From Fasciolopsis buskii (lineage: Eukaryota; Platyhelminthes; Trematoda; Plagiorchiida; Fasciolidae), in assembly GCA_008360955.1 (NCBI GenBank), contig LUCM01005850.1, positions 3,418 to 67,417 of the forward strand: a stretch of DNA of 64,000 nt, given 5' to 3'. Made by a program: the position numbers and the translations under genes. Of this stretch, positions 36,971 to 49,828 are shown piece after piece; position 1 is the stretch's first letter, and every line of letters begins with the position of its first letter. The notes below the pieces were generated by a model that saw nothing but the letters and a program-made list of their open reading frames with translations, was not told the origin of the DNA and did not search any database.

Positions 36971-38227
36971 TCAGTTGGTGGCCGCTTCGATATAGAGCAT
37001 TCCGTTCTCAAACTTTGCTTCCAAACTTTCCGGGTCAACATTGTCGGGGATGTCGTATTCTTTGGAAAATTCCCTAACGGCTGTACGATTGACTGAATGT
37101 TCCTCGTGTCGCGCATTCACATAAATCCGACGATTCAATGTGCGAATTTGTATTTCCGATGGCGAGTAGTCAGAATCGATTGGTAATTCGAGGCGAAACT
37201 TCGGTCGCACCATGACTGAGCTTGTCATTGACCGACTGTACGGTACAGCCCAAGTCCCTGCGGATGCGGGTGGAGTGTGCGGGCTAGATGAGGGGTAATT
37301 GGATTCAATGTGTCGTGTACGCGTTCGGTCAACAATTTGTGCAGCCGTATTCTCTCCCGATGCATGACTATCACTCGGAGGACTAAACGAATCATGGGTA
37401 TCCGTGCTGTGCACATCGGACTCCACACGAGCGGAACTACGTGTGCGCACATGTCGTTTAACAGGGCAACTGATCGAGAGAATTCCGTCACTCGTAAGTG
37501 TTGCTGCAGCTAGCCGATCATCTGCTCCACTGGGCAGTTTCACTGACCGCGTATACTCCCGGGTGGTTGAACTTTCCCCTAATTTGTCCGCCATCTGTGC
37601 TGTCACAAGTAGTTCGTCATCTCGTACCGTAACTTTCATGTTTTCCGGATCAAATCCGTTCACGTCAAAGTTGGCCACAAAACGAACCGTGCCATCCGGG
37701 TCGGTCTCATATGAAGTAGAAAATGGTTGGCTGGAAGATAGTTTGCGTGAGTGAGGTAAAATCATACCGGGTGGACTGGGCGAACGAGTCAGTAGATGAT
37801 GACGTGGACTGAGTGTGAAGAACTCCCGTCGCATTCTTCTCACATCTTCATCCCAACGCCGTCGACGTTCATCGAATCGACGTCGCATTTCTTCGAACCA
37901 GTCATTTCCATCGGCAAAATCTGTTGGGCTGTCGGATCCATTTGAAAAATGTCGATGCCAAGGCACGAATCGTGATCCGGTCAAACCGCTTTTGGTTGTT
38001 TGTGGAGGACTGGTAGCACTGCTGCTAGTTGTGGTAGTGGGAATAGAATCACGACTAATCGAACCAAATTTAGGTTGGGAAAATTCTGTCCTCGATTTCT
38101 GTGAGTATCCGTGGTCACGAGATAGACGTTCTGACCAGTCGGATGCAAAACGATCCCGGTACCGATCGGCGAAACTACGTTGGTCCAGTTCGACAGGGAC
38201 ACGAAGTTCACTGCGAAATTTGGCCAT
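36971..38227 (-). CDS. Small heat-shock protein with two alpha-crystallin domains (p40 egg-antigen type)
   Basis: An open frame of 418 codons with no intron needed. Seen: an Arg-rich N-terminal region (residues 1-60), a Ser/Thr/Pro linker (61-80), a Trp/Arg-rich segment (about 108-135), a first alpha-crystallin domain at about 178-258 ending in the A-x-x-x-x-x-G-I-L type strand, a Ser/His/Thr-rich linker (260-335) and a second domain at about 342-418 with the matching ENGMLYI strand. Family knowledge: tandem alpha-crystallin domains are the layout of flatworm p40-type small Hsps (major egg antigen in schistosomes); such proteins are ATP-independent holdases in the cytosol. The start is supported by an in-frame TAA two codons upstream and an A-rich start context. 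The schistosome protein is shorter (roughly 350 residues as I recall), so linkers or N-terminus are extended here. A TATATGG-like stretch lies about 205 bases upstream; I saw no clear heat-shock element. Stage-specific expression is not inferable. Confidence 0.95.
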   Translation of the reverse strand: MAKFRSELRVPVELDQRSFADRYRDRFASDWSERLSRDHGYSQKSRTEFSQPKFGSISRDSIPTTTTSSSATSPPQTTKSGLTGSRFVPWHRHFSNGSDSPTDFADGNDWFEEMRRRFDERRRRWDEDVRRMRREFFTLSPRHHLLTRSPSPPGMILPHSRKLSSSQPFSTSYETDPDGTVRFVANFDVNGFDPENMKVTVRDDELLVTAQMADKLGESSTTREYTRSVKLPSGADDRLAAATLTSDGILSISCPVKRHVRTRSSARVESDVHSTDTHDSFSPPSDSHASGENTAAQIVDRTRTRHIESNYPSSSPHTPPASAGTWAVPYSRSMTSSVMVRPKFRLELPIDSDYSPSEIQIRTLNRRIYVNARHEEHSVNRTAVREFSKEYDIPDNVDPESLEAKFENGMLYIEAATN

Positions 38228-41200
38228 TTTTTAACCAATCTGTGGTTTCAGTGGGCCTTTTGTGACTTGTTTGCCAATGAGCGTCTGCACTTGTGCGTGT
38301 GTGTGCGCCCGTGTACGTACTGATTTGGATTTATTCGGACAGACAAATAGGAAGAAAGTTAGCTAGTAAACTATCTGACAAAACTTTGCAGACTGGATTT
38401 TTCTGACACACTGCATACTGTCAAAATTGAACCATATAGTGATCAATAATCCGCATGAAAATACTGCCAATCTCCCGATTACATTGGGGGACAAGGGCGT
38501 CCACGGGAAATAACAATCGCCAGTTGGTGCTGATGGAACTTTTCGGTTATGGACCCGTCTCCTTCGACGTGAATTCTGTTTTCCTTTGTGATACACTTTC
38601 AGAACACTCGCAATATGAAAGATCCCACTTTGGCACACGAGAATACCAAATGCTGCGGATGATAATAATGAAAATAGCGTCAACGGCCGGGGATTAGGAA
38701 ACCAAAGGCTTCTGGGGGCAAGTAAACATACGGATCACTCCGATGTAGCACATCCGCAACGAAAAATAGCTAGGCATCTGACATCTGAACCGAAGACTAC
38801 GACTGGTATGGCGGCTGTCACGCCTTGGATTCACTACTGGTTGGTTGATCTGCTTGTCTGTCTATGCTTAGGCACAGGCACGCACGCGCGCGAGCACGCA
38901 CACACACGCACACGCAAACGTGGGTCTACGGGCGACGAGAATTTAAGCGAACGTTTGTGCTCCTGCACCGGGATTGCCATTGGTCATGTCCGAAAGTCTA
39001 TCCGCAATAGGGTGTTATGCACAATGATTGGTGCTTTCAAATCCGTGACGAGTTGGTGCTCCAGACTGGTTTATGCGTGCCAGTGCAACCGCTTGAGAAG
39101 ACATTCTTACGCATGATGTAGCTCACTAAATTTTGCGAATGCTTTTATGCACCTAATGATATTGAAGGTGTGTGAGCGTTCGGAAATCTCGATCAGTTTC
39201 ATCGTGCGGACTATTTGGTGAAAGAAAAACGTTCGGATTCAAATTTTCTTATAAAACGAATAACCAGTTTGTTTATTATTCTCAAACCTGTGTGAGATCG
39301 TCCGACAGCTGATTGTTGTACCTCAAGAAACACTTTCTCCACTCTCAGTACATTTGAAACAATTGTATAACCGGATAAGCTCATACATAAGTACACACAC
39401 GCAGATATTCTGAGAGTTTGAGATTTGCCCGAAAAATGTGCCGAAATATGGACATCAAACTGACAACCTGACCACTGAGATGCTTTTCATTTCAAATCAG
39501 TCTGTTGTTAAGTTTATTGGCTATCTCATTACGTGGATTACGCATTTGCTTCTAATTCACTTTTTGGGTGCAGTATAAACAAGTCCCGTTTCAATTTCTC
39601 CCTGTTGTTCCATCTTTTGGTTAGTGCTGCTTTTTATATTCGGGCTTCTTAGCCTAGGGTCTGTTTCTCGACCCAGATTGTTTCTGTCAGTTCAGATCCG
39701 AGCTGCATGCAGTCCATGTAATTCTTTTGTTGTCTTGAAATAACAAACCAGAGTTTCCCTAAATTTGCTAAATGTGCGAGTGGCCGCATTACGCTGATGG
39801 AATGCGGCACTGGTGCGAACGTTTATCTCAATTGTTGGTACACGGTATGTACACTTCGCATCCTACCCGGATGTACTTTGATTTTCACTTAGCAGTTGGG
39901 CTATTTATTGTGGTCGATATATGGCATGCTAAACAGTAGCTCCTCTGCTGTAAAATAAATCGACGGGTTCCAGTACGAACTCAAAATCTGACCGGCGGTT
40001 GTCACGTGATCAGCATCGTTGAGGTCAAAACTAGTTCGCTTCCTGCCATCCCCGGCCATTCCTCCCGTCGGGAGCCCATCTGGGACGCTATTTGTTTGCC
40101 GCATGACAGACAAAAAAGAAACTGAAAGAAAGAAACTGACCCCCATTGTCTCTGGAAATCTCTCAGCAATTTGAATTTGTCTACGACTGTTTATGGATTT
40201 CTCACCTTCGCTTCAAGTTTGATAAGACAGAATGAATGGTAATTTGCCTCATACAAGATCCTGTCACTCCGGCTGGCTTTGATCACCAAATGGTTTCGTA
40301 TCATCCAGTTAGGATACTTTTCCATGTTTTCTGTGAATCACTTTGAGCAGGACCGGACGTTGACTTTAGCAGACATCGGCGTTATTGAGACAGGACAGCT
40401 AAGGTAAAAAAAATACTACGTTCTCGTGATCAGTGTTCTCCACGGTACTAGTTATATCTGCGCTGATGAGCGTGAGCTCTTCGTCGCTATTGTGTGAGGA
40501 CTGATACGGTTGCCACACACACCCACCCATGAACGGGCTGGCGGTCAGAGGTCGACAAGGCGTACGGGGATAAACACAAGCACGTGCGCCTAGGTGCCAA
40601 GCTTACTTGTAGCCTGATTTTGATTGGTCCTAGGCACAAGATCAATCACACGGTTCTCGTGATTCATTTTGCTGACGCTTGGGTCACTCAGACTGTTGTT
40701 CCTGTTTGCATACAAGTTGTACGAGTACCGAAATGCTGGTTGCTATTGATTAATACTTCATGGACGACCGAATTTCTACATGCGTTCCGAGAGTACATGT
40801 CTTGAATTCCGTACTCGTAACACACATGGGGCATTCAAATAGTTGTTTTACACCAGTTGGTCCCCTAGACTATGGCTCAAGACATTTCTAAGTGGAAAAG
40901 TTTCTTGGTTGATTCCACTCCTCTACATACCACTCGAAGCCATAGCACACCGGAATGTATTAATTAAAAGTTCCACAACACTGCGTTTGCCTGAACTTAA
41001 CCACAAATCTCACCCAGAATGGTTTGGCTGCTTGGGGTTGTGTCATCTCCTTATCACTGTGTACAAAAACTTTTGCGTGCCTATTCGTTACTCTTACCAA
41101 AAAAAGTTATTCTGCAGTGTAAAACCCCCATATTCCGGACTATTTTCATACTTCGTTGGTTTCTACCACTAGAGATTTGTTCGTCCCTAGGAAACGCTGC

Positions 41201-41250
41201 CACGGGATTAGCTGGCTGCTTTCGGTTGCTTATTACTCAACAAAGTGGAG
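38228..41250. other. Upstream flank of the p40-type gene and unrecognised sequence
   Basis: 38228-38450 should hold the promoter and 5' UTR of the minus-strand small heat-shock gene: an in-frame stop just before the ATG and a TATATGG-like stretch near 38432. Beyond that, only the CA/CG tract and short frames. Confidence 0.45.
38875..38917. repeat. Impure (CA/CG)n alternating tract
   Basis: Alternating purine-pyrimidine sequence (CACGCACGCGCGCGAGCACG, then CACACACGCACACGC) some 650 bases upstream of the p40-type gene start. A tract of this type is a possible Z-DNA former. Confidence 0.85.
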
Positions 41251-43740
41251 TTGTTCCACTGATAAACGGCATTAGTTTTCGTTTTCGGAAAATGTCGGAC
41301 ATTTCGTGCTTAAAGGATGCATGCATTTGCCATAACACGCGTTCGTGGTGTGAAAAGAAGAATGCTAGCTTGGGTGACACCATCCTGTCCGCTGACGGGC
41401 TTGCTTGCGATCAGCAAATTAGGAAATCATGCAGAAAATCCATCGGTATAAAAGCAACCACAAATGCTAGTTTTTGGGGTGTGTGCAAAGTTAATGATAA
41501 TCTTTTCTCTTACGCGTGTAACCATCTCTTATCCTCTTAGGTGTGATCCTTGTAGTTGTACTATGGTAGACAATATTTTTATCGCCCCTGGTTCTCAGCC
41601 TGAAGTTAGTCTGCACCTTGATCCCTTGATCCCTTTTACTGTTCCCATTTTGTATAACAATCTCTGTCTGGTTATTGGAGTTCATAATCAGGCCTCGTTA
41701 TCCCCGTTAACTGTATTCTGCATGTCTCGGACGGCCATCTCTGCCAGCAATCACCGCACAGTCATTGTGAGACCAAAAACTGCTCCCATCTTGCTCGTAA
41801 AACTTTCTGTCAGATAAAATTTCGCGCGCACATTTTTTCAATTGCAAACGTCTCTTTTCACACGTTCTTTTATCGCCCATTCGCTTCGGGGTCTCACTCA
41901 CTTTTTCATTTCTAAACTTTGCACAGCTGTTTTCCTCACAATGCAGAAAAGTACTAATTTTTCTGCCCTTTCGAAGACGTTTTTATGCCTGATAGCGGGG
42001 TTGCATTCCCTAGTTCGTAGCGACTGTGTCAACTGAAAGAACAGGTAGGGAAGACTGAAACTGTTAGGAATCCATTAATTCTCATCAGAATTGAGGTCAG
42101 TCGTGTCAACTCCTCCTTCGTTGACCACTTTCTAAGTTGACAAAATGCAAAATGTCTAATGAATGGGTTTCGAATTCTTTGTAGACAGAAGGAGATTTTC
42201 CCTACTTATTTATTCAGCAGGAAATCCTTAATGTTCCACTGACTAATCCTGTCACTCTTATTCCTTCACTACGTCAGTTTATTGACTGTGCCGGTATTGA
42301 AACTATAGACAAGGATGAGATTTAAATTGACAAAACCTACCAGGGTTGTAGTCACAGTTAGTCGAAATGCTATATGCCAGTGACCTCTAAATGTGGTTCC
42401 TCTGTGCTGCCCGAATTCCCATCCCTTCTGCTAAGTAAACCTCTGTATTCCCGTGCCATTCCGGCTTGTTCAAATGTAACAACAACAATAACCGCTGCGA
42501 TTCCCAAAGAGCTAATTACCGTCCTATGCAAGCAGTTCCATGCCCTTAACTTTACTTGTATTCTTCTGAAACTCATTTAGAGTATCATACTCGGTCAACT
42601 GTTAAAGTAAACATGCAATCCTCCGATTACTTTCTGTTCACGTGCAAACCTTGATTCGATATCACATTTAGTTCACTCTATTTGCAAGCCGATGAAGAAC
42701 TCTACAAATCCTGTCCAATGCTTTTTTATTGATTATTCTTCCGCTTTTGATTCACTTCATTGGTACTTCAAAGTCTTCATTCTCTTAGGTTTCCACTTTG
42801 TTTGTTATTATGGCCCAGTGACTTTTTAATAGACCTATTCAAAATAGATTTGGAAAAACATGGTCTGATTTTTTTTGACTGACATCGCCGTCGTTTGTGA
42901 AAGTGTTGATCTCTTCTCATTTTCTTTCACTTAGGTAAGTGCACTTCCCGGTAGCTTCTCTTTTTTTGCCGTCAAGTATGCGGACGATGTAGCCCTGTGT
43001 CGCTCCGTAGTCAACTGGTGATGAATTGGGACGAATTATGCTAGTTTCATCAGGGCAGTTCAGCCCATTCGAGTGTTCTGAATATACCTCCACCTTGTCT
43101 CGTTCTGATTTCCTTCACCATTTTTGTTTCCGTTCTTAACGCTCTTCTTTCCAGAATCGAATACGTTGATTAGTTTGGAGTCTTCATCCCTGGTTTTTGC
43201 TGGCCTTTGCATACGATTGTCCTTGTATCAAAAATTCAGCCTCCATAGTTTCACATTCGAAAAATCAGACAGTTCCCTGTTGCTTCCATTGTCATTTCGG
43301 CCCTGGTTTCCCAGTATGCTTTAGCAATTTTGTTCCCCTATAACCTATCCTGGACAGTCGAAAACCCCTTTAAACTGTCACACCATTGTATTGTTTTTAT
43401 TTGTCACGTCTTTCTCACACTGTTTTCTGGTCTGGTCAATGGTATAGTTGTCCTCGAAAGTCAGTCTCACACCCTGCACCGTGATTTCCCCGAGTCTTGT
43501 TCAGAGCCCAGAAGTAGGTCGCTTTTTTCGCATTATACCCTCCTGAATTAACCTCTGCACAAACCCTCCCACACCTCACATCGATCAACTACTGATGCGC
43601 AAAAATTGGGTTAATGCCGAGCTACTGGCCACCTACCAGTGATCCACAATGTAATGTTGTTGCAATTTCTTTCATCGGTGCAACAGTACCATGGACAGTG
43701 AAAGTGTTATTTAGATTTTGCTTTATTATTGCTGAAAAAG
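41251..43740 (+). mobile_element. Decayed CR1-like LINE: endonuclease plus reverse transcriptase
   Basis: Plus-strand relic of a second non-LTR element, unrelated in detail to the RTE-type one. Seen in order: an N-terminal endonuclease-like stretch with FRKMSDI and, at about 41381-41445, ILSADGLACDQQIRKSC (family pattern: I-D-G-[FY]...R-x-D-R); a poorly readable linker; RT motif A VQCFFIDYSSAFDSL (about 42710-42759); NRPIQNRFGK; RT motif C AVKYADDVALC (about 42968-43002); and a C-terminal HTLHRDFPESCSEPRSRS block (about 43467-43520), the position where CR1-group proteins carry an H-P-L...S-G-R-R type motif. Reading frames change repeatedly and stops are frequent, so it is inactive. Both ends are uncertain; the 5' limit is where similarity fades, not an observed terminus. 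Jockey/L2/Rex-type clades are alternatives. Confidence 0.75.
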
Positions 43741-45424
43741 TCAAAAAATATTGAGTATTGCAATATAATTGTTTCAGGAGAAACGAAGAACTAAATTGTT
43801 CAGATATCCCACATCATTTCTCATTACTTCGGCTAAGGGTGCGTGACTTTGCGTCTACAACGGTGACTACCTTTCTCTGTTAGCTGTTGAAAATCTGTTC
43901 CCTGGACAATTGGATCAGTCTAGGACGTAGGAGACAGCGAGGTTTCATGTTTTGGATATCACCTAGCTACTGTACAATCACGTCTGCGTTTATAAATGAT
44001 TTTGCATGAGATCGGTTCCGAATGAATGACTGTTCATTGTCATCATCATTCAGTATTAAACGACGAGGCAAGCCTCAATGGCCGATGCCTTTATCGCTTT
44101 GTTGCCCATTGTTTTGGGGGGAATGAATACCCAAGATGGACAGGGTACGAAACTTTAATGGGGGGAACAAGAAAATGTGCCGTATTGGCCAACACACACA
44201 ACACAGTCCGAATGGGCAGACACCCTTGATTTTCGTAGACAATGAATTTTAACTATTTATCCTTCTCCTAACCAGCCCATTTATGATTGCTAACTTTATT
44301 GCCGGCTGTGGACATATTTACTTCTTGATCCGTCACCGCATTTGATTAGATTACCTATGCTGTGGAAAGCAAAATAAAAAGGAGAAAGATGTCTGCGCTG
44401 AAATCAATTTGTCAATCGCTAACGTGTCCAATTCACGGCTTTTCACTACCACTAAATCTGGTGAGAAAAAGAAGACCAAGTCGAGCAGGTACAAATCGTT
44501 TATTTGTTTGACTAAAACAAATCATTTATGTTGGTTTTCTTCGGTCAGCACTCGGTGACCGAACAGTTCGCTGACTAATTTGGTCTTATGTTATAAACTC
44601 ATCTCTTCATGCGATTTTTTCGATCGGTCGATCGGCCGAAATAGCTAAAACGATGTCGCCGCAGTTGTGTCAACCTTTGATCCGGCTAGTGGATTCGACA
44701 ATTCACATCATTCGCGGTTATTTAAACTTCATTCACCATACATACTTTCGCAACAAGGGATTTCCTTTAACAATACAGTAAACCTGGGCTACCCGTTGTC
44801 AAATGGCATTGGCTGCCGCGAAGTACGAAATTTTGAAAATCCAGCGGTACAATACCAAAATAGAATTCGAGGCTTATGACTTGTGTAATGAACAACTTTC
44901 GGTTTACTTTTTTTCTCAGCATTGTCGTTCGTTGGATCTGGACTTTAATTCGTGCATACATTCTCACTTCCTGCCAGCGAACTTTGGGGGATAGCAGTTA
45001 AACTCAGACATAGTTATTAAGGGAGAACTTTCAAAGTGTAACTATATTCCCAAATCGAATGCATTGGTCTTTGCTAACTCTGACACAACCCTTTCGTTAA
45101 CACGACAAGACGTGTTTTTCATCAGACAAACACATGTTTATATATATATAATGCATGAATTGGGAACGAGGGAGGGTGAGGGGCTAAATGCATAACCTGG
45201 GATACTTGCTATTCGTCCCACAGGTTTCCAAAACCACACCTCCTGACAGGCCAGTTTCATTTGTCAAAATCGTGCTTCGTAGGTTAGATGGTAGGCTTTT
45301 TGGTTTCTGACAGTTGATTGGCTGGTTTGATTTCCTGTTGTCTGCTTAGTTTAGTATGATCAGTTTATTTTTTCTACCAACTACCAGCTGTTCAGTCGTC
45401 GTCTGGCTTCGCAGTGAACCGGTG
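43741..45424. other. No gene recognised
   Basis: Short frames only; a small TATATATATA tract at about 45138-45149. Confidence 0.5.
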
Positions 45425-45480
45425 GCTCAGTGTTTTCTCGCTTAGATTCAGCAAATGAAACTCGATTGTGTTTGATCCAG
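45425..45480 (+). repeat. tRNA-like A/B-box sequence (second type)
   Basis: GGTGGCTCAGTGT fits a Pol III A-box and GTGTTTGATCC a worn B-box at a tRNA-like distance. Only the head is readable. Probably an old SINE relic. Confidence 0.35.
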
Positions 45481-45984
45481 AGTCGCCTTCGTTGATAGAG
45501 GTTGTGACTACAGACGGTCATTTTGCACCTAAAAGCTCTCGCAAATTCGTTGTGCAGTCTAGGGTTCCAGATTCACGCACGATGTTGATGTCTTTAGCCG
45601 GTAGAAATATTATTTATGACCTTCTAGAAACTCACAGGAATGCGGCTGGGTATTCAGTGATGCCTCATCGATTCCCGTTGCGTACGAATATCTCTTGGGA
45701 CTGCAGAGTGACTTTCGGCAAAACAGAGACGAAATATGAAACAAAACACAAATGGTCCTTGTATGTGTCACAGATCGAATGAATTACGGAACAGTCGGAC
45801 AGTCGAAACTTTTGCCGCATTCTTTTTAAGTTCGGTACATCACATTTACTGATACGTGCATTACAATTGTATTATTATCGACCTACCTGATGGACATAGC
45901 TTGGAATCGATCAGACATAAGTGAAACAAAGTAAATGGACAACAGACATTACCGGTCCGCTTAGATACTTGCGTAGACAGTCGA

Positions 45985-46090
45985 ACGGAATCGGAAACGT
46001 GAGTGATTTCGCAGCGTACAAACTGGGATTTTATGGAATCAGGTGTCGCTAAGATTTGCTTCGTAAGGCTGCAGTTGGAACCCTCTGTAG
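45985..46090 (+). repeat. Dispersed repeat pair, member Q
   Basis: Partner of the element at 34480-34700, with the same blocks in the same order and orientation. No coding potential seen. Confidence 0.5.
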
Positions 46091-46485
46091 GTCTAATGTT
46101 CCGCTTGATATTTTGCTAGGTGCATTCTCTTTGACTTTCAACCAGAGGTTCTATCATGCCGACGAACTTACCTTACCACCTGATACAGTTTTACTATAAG
46201 GGCCTTTCAAGATGTGATCTGCTTTTTCCACTAGTTATGATACGGACTACGAATTTTATCCCTGCCTAATACTGTTCGGTTACTTTTCCGTTTCAGGTTG
46301 TTTTTATTCGTGTCTAAGATAAAAGTGATCGATTAATTAATGTATCCACTTCACGGTCTAACAAATACAATATAGATAAAATTAAATTGCGCATTTCCTA
46401 CGCATTTCTTATTCAAGGTAGACCCTATTTTGAAATCGACAACGGAACACTGAGCCCGGGAAGAGGGAACTGAATATCATAAGTA

Positions 46486-46655
46486 TCCGCGATGATTAAG
46501 CGGATAAGATTGTTGGGTTCGAAAATGAAGGTCAAGGGTTCGAATCCTTCCAAGACCGGTTAACGTCCTTTGTTGGCAGACCTCTGCTGCCCGTGTTCTC
46601 CTGCCTGAAAAGGATGCACGCTTTTGCTTCATTAAGAAATGAGGCATAATATAAA
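46486..46655 (+). repeat. tRNA-derived SINE copy E (diverged)
   Basis: Head CCGCGATGATTAAGCGGATAA, an anticodon-arm region containing GTTGGGTTCGAA, B-box GGGTTCGAATCC, then GACCGGTTAACG, GTTGGCAGACCTCTGCTG and a damaged CTGCCTGAAAAGGATG block, ending at TTCATTAAGAAATGAGG. It follows the family order throughout. Confidence 0.75.
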
Positions 46656-49513
46656 AAATAAAATAAAGATTAATCGTATGGTGAGCGTAAGCCCAGACAT
46701 CTCAACGAGTCCAATTTTAAACCTATTCAATTCGCCCGTATTTGGTCTAGTTGAGTGTCAAAATTATCTAGGGGTGAAATCCTCAAGTGTTAGCCCAAGG
46801 ACACTTTCGGCAAATTTGGGAAAAATTTTTTTTTATAATGTGAAGAGATATGGAAATAATTTTACCGTTGAGAATTTTTTCTATTGTCCAGTGTTTCGTT
46901 CAAGGAAAATATCCAATAATATTGCCGGATCTAGTAGGAAAGACAATCTTATTTGAAGTTTTTGAAATATGATACGAATGTTTGTAATGACTCAGAGTTT
47001 AGTTTACCTTGAAAAGCCTTTCTCAAGGCAGGTTTCACAATAAAAGGAAATTTTATCGTCACACTACCAGCCAAAGTGGCAGAAAAAATTTGTTCTCTTT
47101 TACATTAAGCACTGATTTCTTGTTCCTTAACAAAGTATGCTAACAACTGGAAGTTTACTGGATATCAATTTGGCAGACATTTCTTTTGAATATCAGGAAC
47201 GTGAGATACAGGGGATATTTCGTAGCCTAATCTCCGCCATCACTATGATGTTCGCATACCAACAGTTCGTGGAAACAATGAAATTACAAATCGATTATTT
47301 GATAAATTTAATAATACTTATTCAATCCTCAAATTTTTTTCCCTATCAGGTGAAACGACTCATTAATCGAGAATTCTGTGATCTCCGCTCAACCAACATT
47401 TTGCGAGCTCTTTTTTCGTGACAAATAGAATTGACCTATTTCAAAAATTGTTTCACGGGTCACGAGCGGAAGCCTAATTGAGTCATGAGTATGAAATACT
47501 AATTACAACGCTGAAAATCAATAAATATCCGACCGAGATCTTTCTGATGCACTTCATTGAAATGTCTCCTATTCACAAGCTACGAGAGGCATAGAAAATG
47601 AATAGTTTTGTAACTTCAATGCAAACTGTCAAGGCAAAGATAAATCCACAGATCTTCGATTCCATCTTTAAGAGCGTGACTATGTGTGTGGCTGATTCAA
47701 CCAAGCCTTCGCACCAACAAGAATGTCCGTACTGCCGTCGAAGACGTCACCCAATTTTATACCAAATCAACTTGTGTTTATCAATTCCTATATGAAAGCT
47801 GGCCCATTTACGATAACAGAACCGATAATTTCGCTGTCACTAACCGAGGCTGCTTCGAAAAACAATGAGTAGACATTTGAAAGATCGGAACTAAGAAAAA
47901 ACTGGAATGTTCGTAATAGGCTAATATTTCGTTCATCATGAGTAAACTTTTTCGAGCAGATTTTCACACTTAAGATAATTCAACTAGCACGTTATGGTGC
48001 ATCGCTTCTTCGATACAACTTGAATTACCTTCGGTTCTGATGTATTTACTACTAACAGCAAACTGAACGTGATTAAGTCTTCTTCCGAACCACATATAGT
48101 GAAACATTCGGTCAGATGACAACGAATAATCAGTTGAGTAGAATTTCTGCGTAATTCCCATTAACTTTTTAAGGTCACTCTCGTCACGGCAAATTTACGA
48201 AAGCTCAAATATGTTGCAAAAAACCAGCCACTCTTCATGCAAAACGCGGACTGTGCCAAGAGCATGTGCGTGTGTGTGGTCCAGTGAACCGCTCTGATTA
48301 GGTGTTACGATCACTGATCACAGTGAAATGGTCGTCTTGTGATTCCCTTGGTTGGGAGCTGGAGATCAGGAAATATTAGACACCTTTATCCAGACCAACG
48401 CTCTCGTCTTTCGCTAATTACTTATCCTAACTGTTTTCGGTCTCAATCGGAAATCACGACGTTTGTAAACCTATTGGATTTTCTGTTCGGAATTTGCGAT
48501 TCATAAATCTGAACGGCGAGGCATACCACAAACGACAACCGATTACGTCTGAAGGAACACCGTTTATGTACCATTAACTCTATTCCAATTCCGACGTTTT
48601 CAAACGGCAGAAGCGATCATTTTGGGTAAGACAAAAGTTGCTCGTTGTCAGGTGCATTCCTTTCATGCCATCTGTTTCCTGGTCACCTGGCCTTGCATGT
48701 GTGTTGTTTTCCCTTGAATTTTAGCTCCAAAAATAGTTATTCAGACAACTGAAATATAGCCATGCAGCAACAAACAGTAGTACTCCTACGTGTGCACACT
48801 CGGGGAAGACTGTCGGATCTGGCCGAAACACTAAAGGCATTCGGACTTGCGCATGCATTCCTAATGATTATCAGTTTGTTTCCCGGATCAGAATTCGAGC
48901 TCCCGGTACGTGCGTCAACGTGGATTTAGGCGTCTACTTGTCCAAATAAGTAGAGCTAGAAGTCCTACCGAGAGTTGTGCAGGGGATACATACACCTGAG
49001 GAATATGCAAGCAAAAATAAAATTATTTTTGTTTGATTTCAGAGAGCAACAAAATAACATCAGCCAGATAAAAATCGTCACATAATTCTTTGCTGTTACC
49101 AGAATGTGAATAGAACAGTCTACTCAATTTTAATATGGGACTTGCTTTTTTGATTTTCCTAATACCAGTCAACCTACTTTTCCTGATTTTCAATTAATAT
49201 ATGAGAGAAATTAGCTGGTATCATTTTATTACCAGCCCGACGAGAACCCGTTCTTTATCAACTGTTACGTGATTGTACCACGGTAAAGACAAGAATGTAA
49301 TTGATTTAGTTGATTAGTGACTTACTAGATCATAACATCGATTAAACAAGTTTTGAGCAGTTCCAAATATGAAACGTATTTGATTCTGGCAGATGAGCCC
49401 ATGGATGGACGTCGGCCAAGCGTTAGTTTCACTTGTGTTCAATGAGATGAGCCACGAGGCCTCGCCGAATGGTACACGGATATTTATTAAGTGAATTATA
49501 TTACTTATCAGAT
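46656..49513. other. No gene recognised
   Basis: Frames of up to 94 codons (47137-47421 plus) without family features. Confidence 0.5.
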
Positions 49514-49595
49514 CCAGTGGAGCATGTGTCGCACGTACGTGAATAGACTCTGCTCCTGGATTCGAATCCCATCGGGATCAGAGACTTTTGTGTCT
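49514..49595 (+). repeat. tRNA-like B-box sequence (second type)
   Basis: GGATTCGAATCCCATCGGGA is a good B-box context, and CTGCTCCTGGATT just before it recurs near 8815-8827 as CGCTCCTGGATT. The A-box region is unclear. Probably a SINE relic. Confidence 0.35.
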
Positions 49596-49828
49596 TAAAT
49601 GTATTCAAGACTAGTGACGTCTAAATAAACCACTTAGAAATTTGCATCTAAATTCAGAAATATACTAGCTGCGGTTAGAACACATTCAATGACAAGCAGT
49701 GTTTGCAATGATTTATTGTAAGCCTGCACAGAACACAAGGGAATGCATAGGTCAGAAATCATTAGGTTGTGGTTTTACGCAGTGAGATGGGGAAACAGAT
49801 ACCCACTCACGTACATGCATGTGCGACG

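Noticed and set aside
37815..38234. 139-codon frame antisense to the p40-type gene, and other frames across 36869-38238
   Set aside because: Shadows of the real coding sequence, with Arg/Ser-rich low-complexity translation.
41019..41540. 173-codon plus-strand frame as a host gene
   Set aside because: Its second half fits the endonuclease start of the CR1-like LINE that continues downstream.
47990..48130. Possible repeat partner of 11010-11160 (shared TTTGCTGTTA and AGAACCGAAGG)
   Set aside because: Two short blocks with different spacing are too little to separate from chance.
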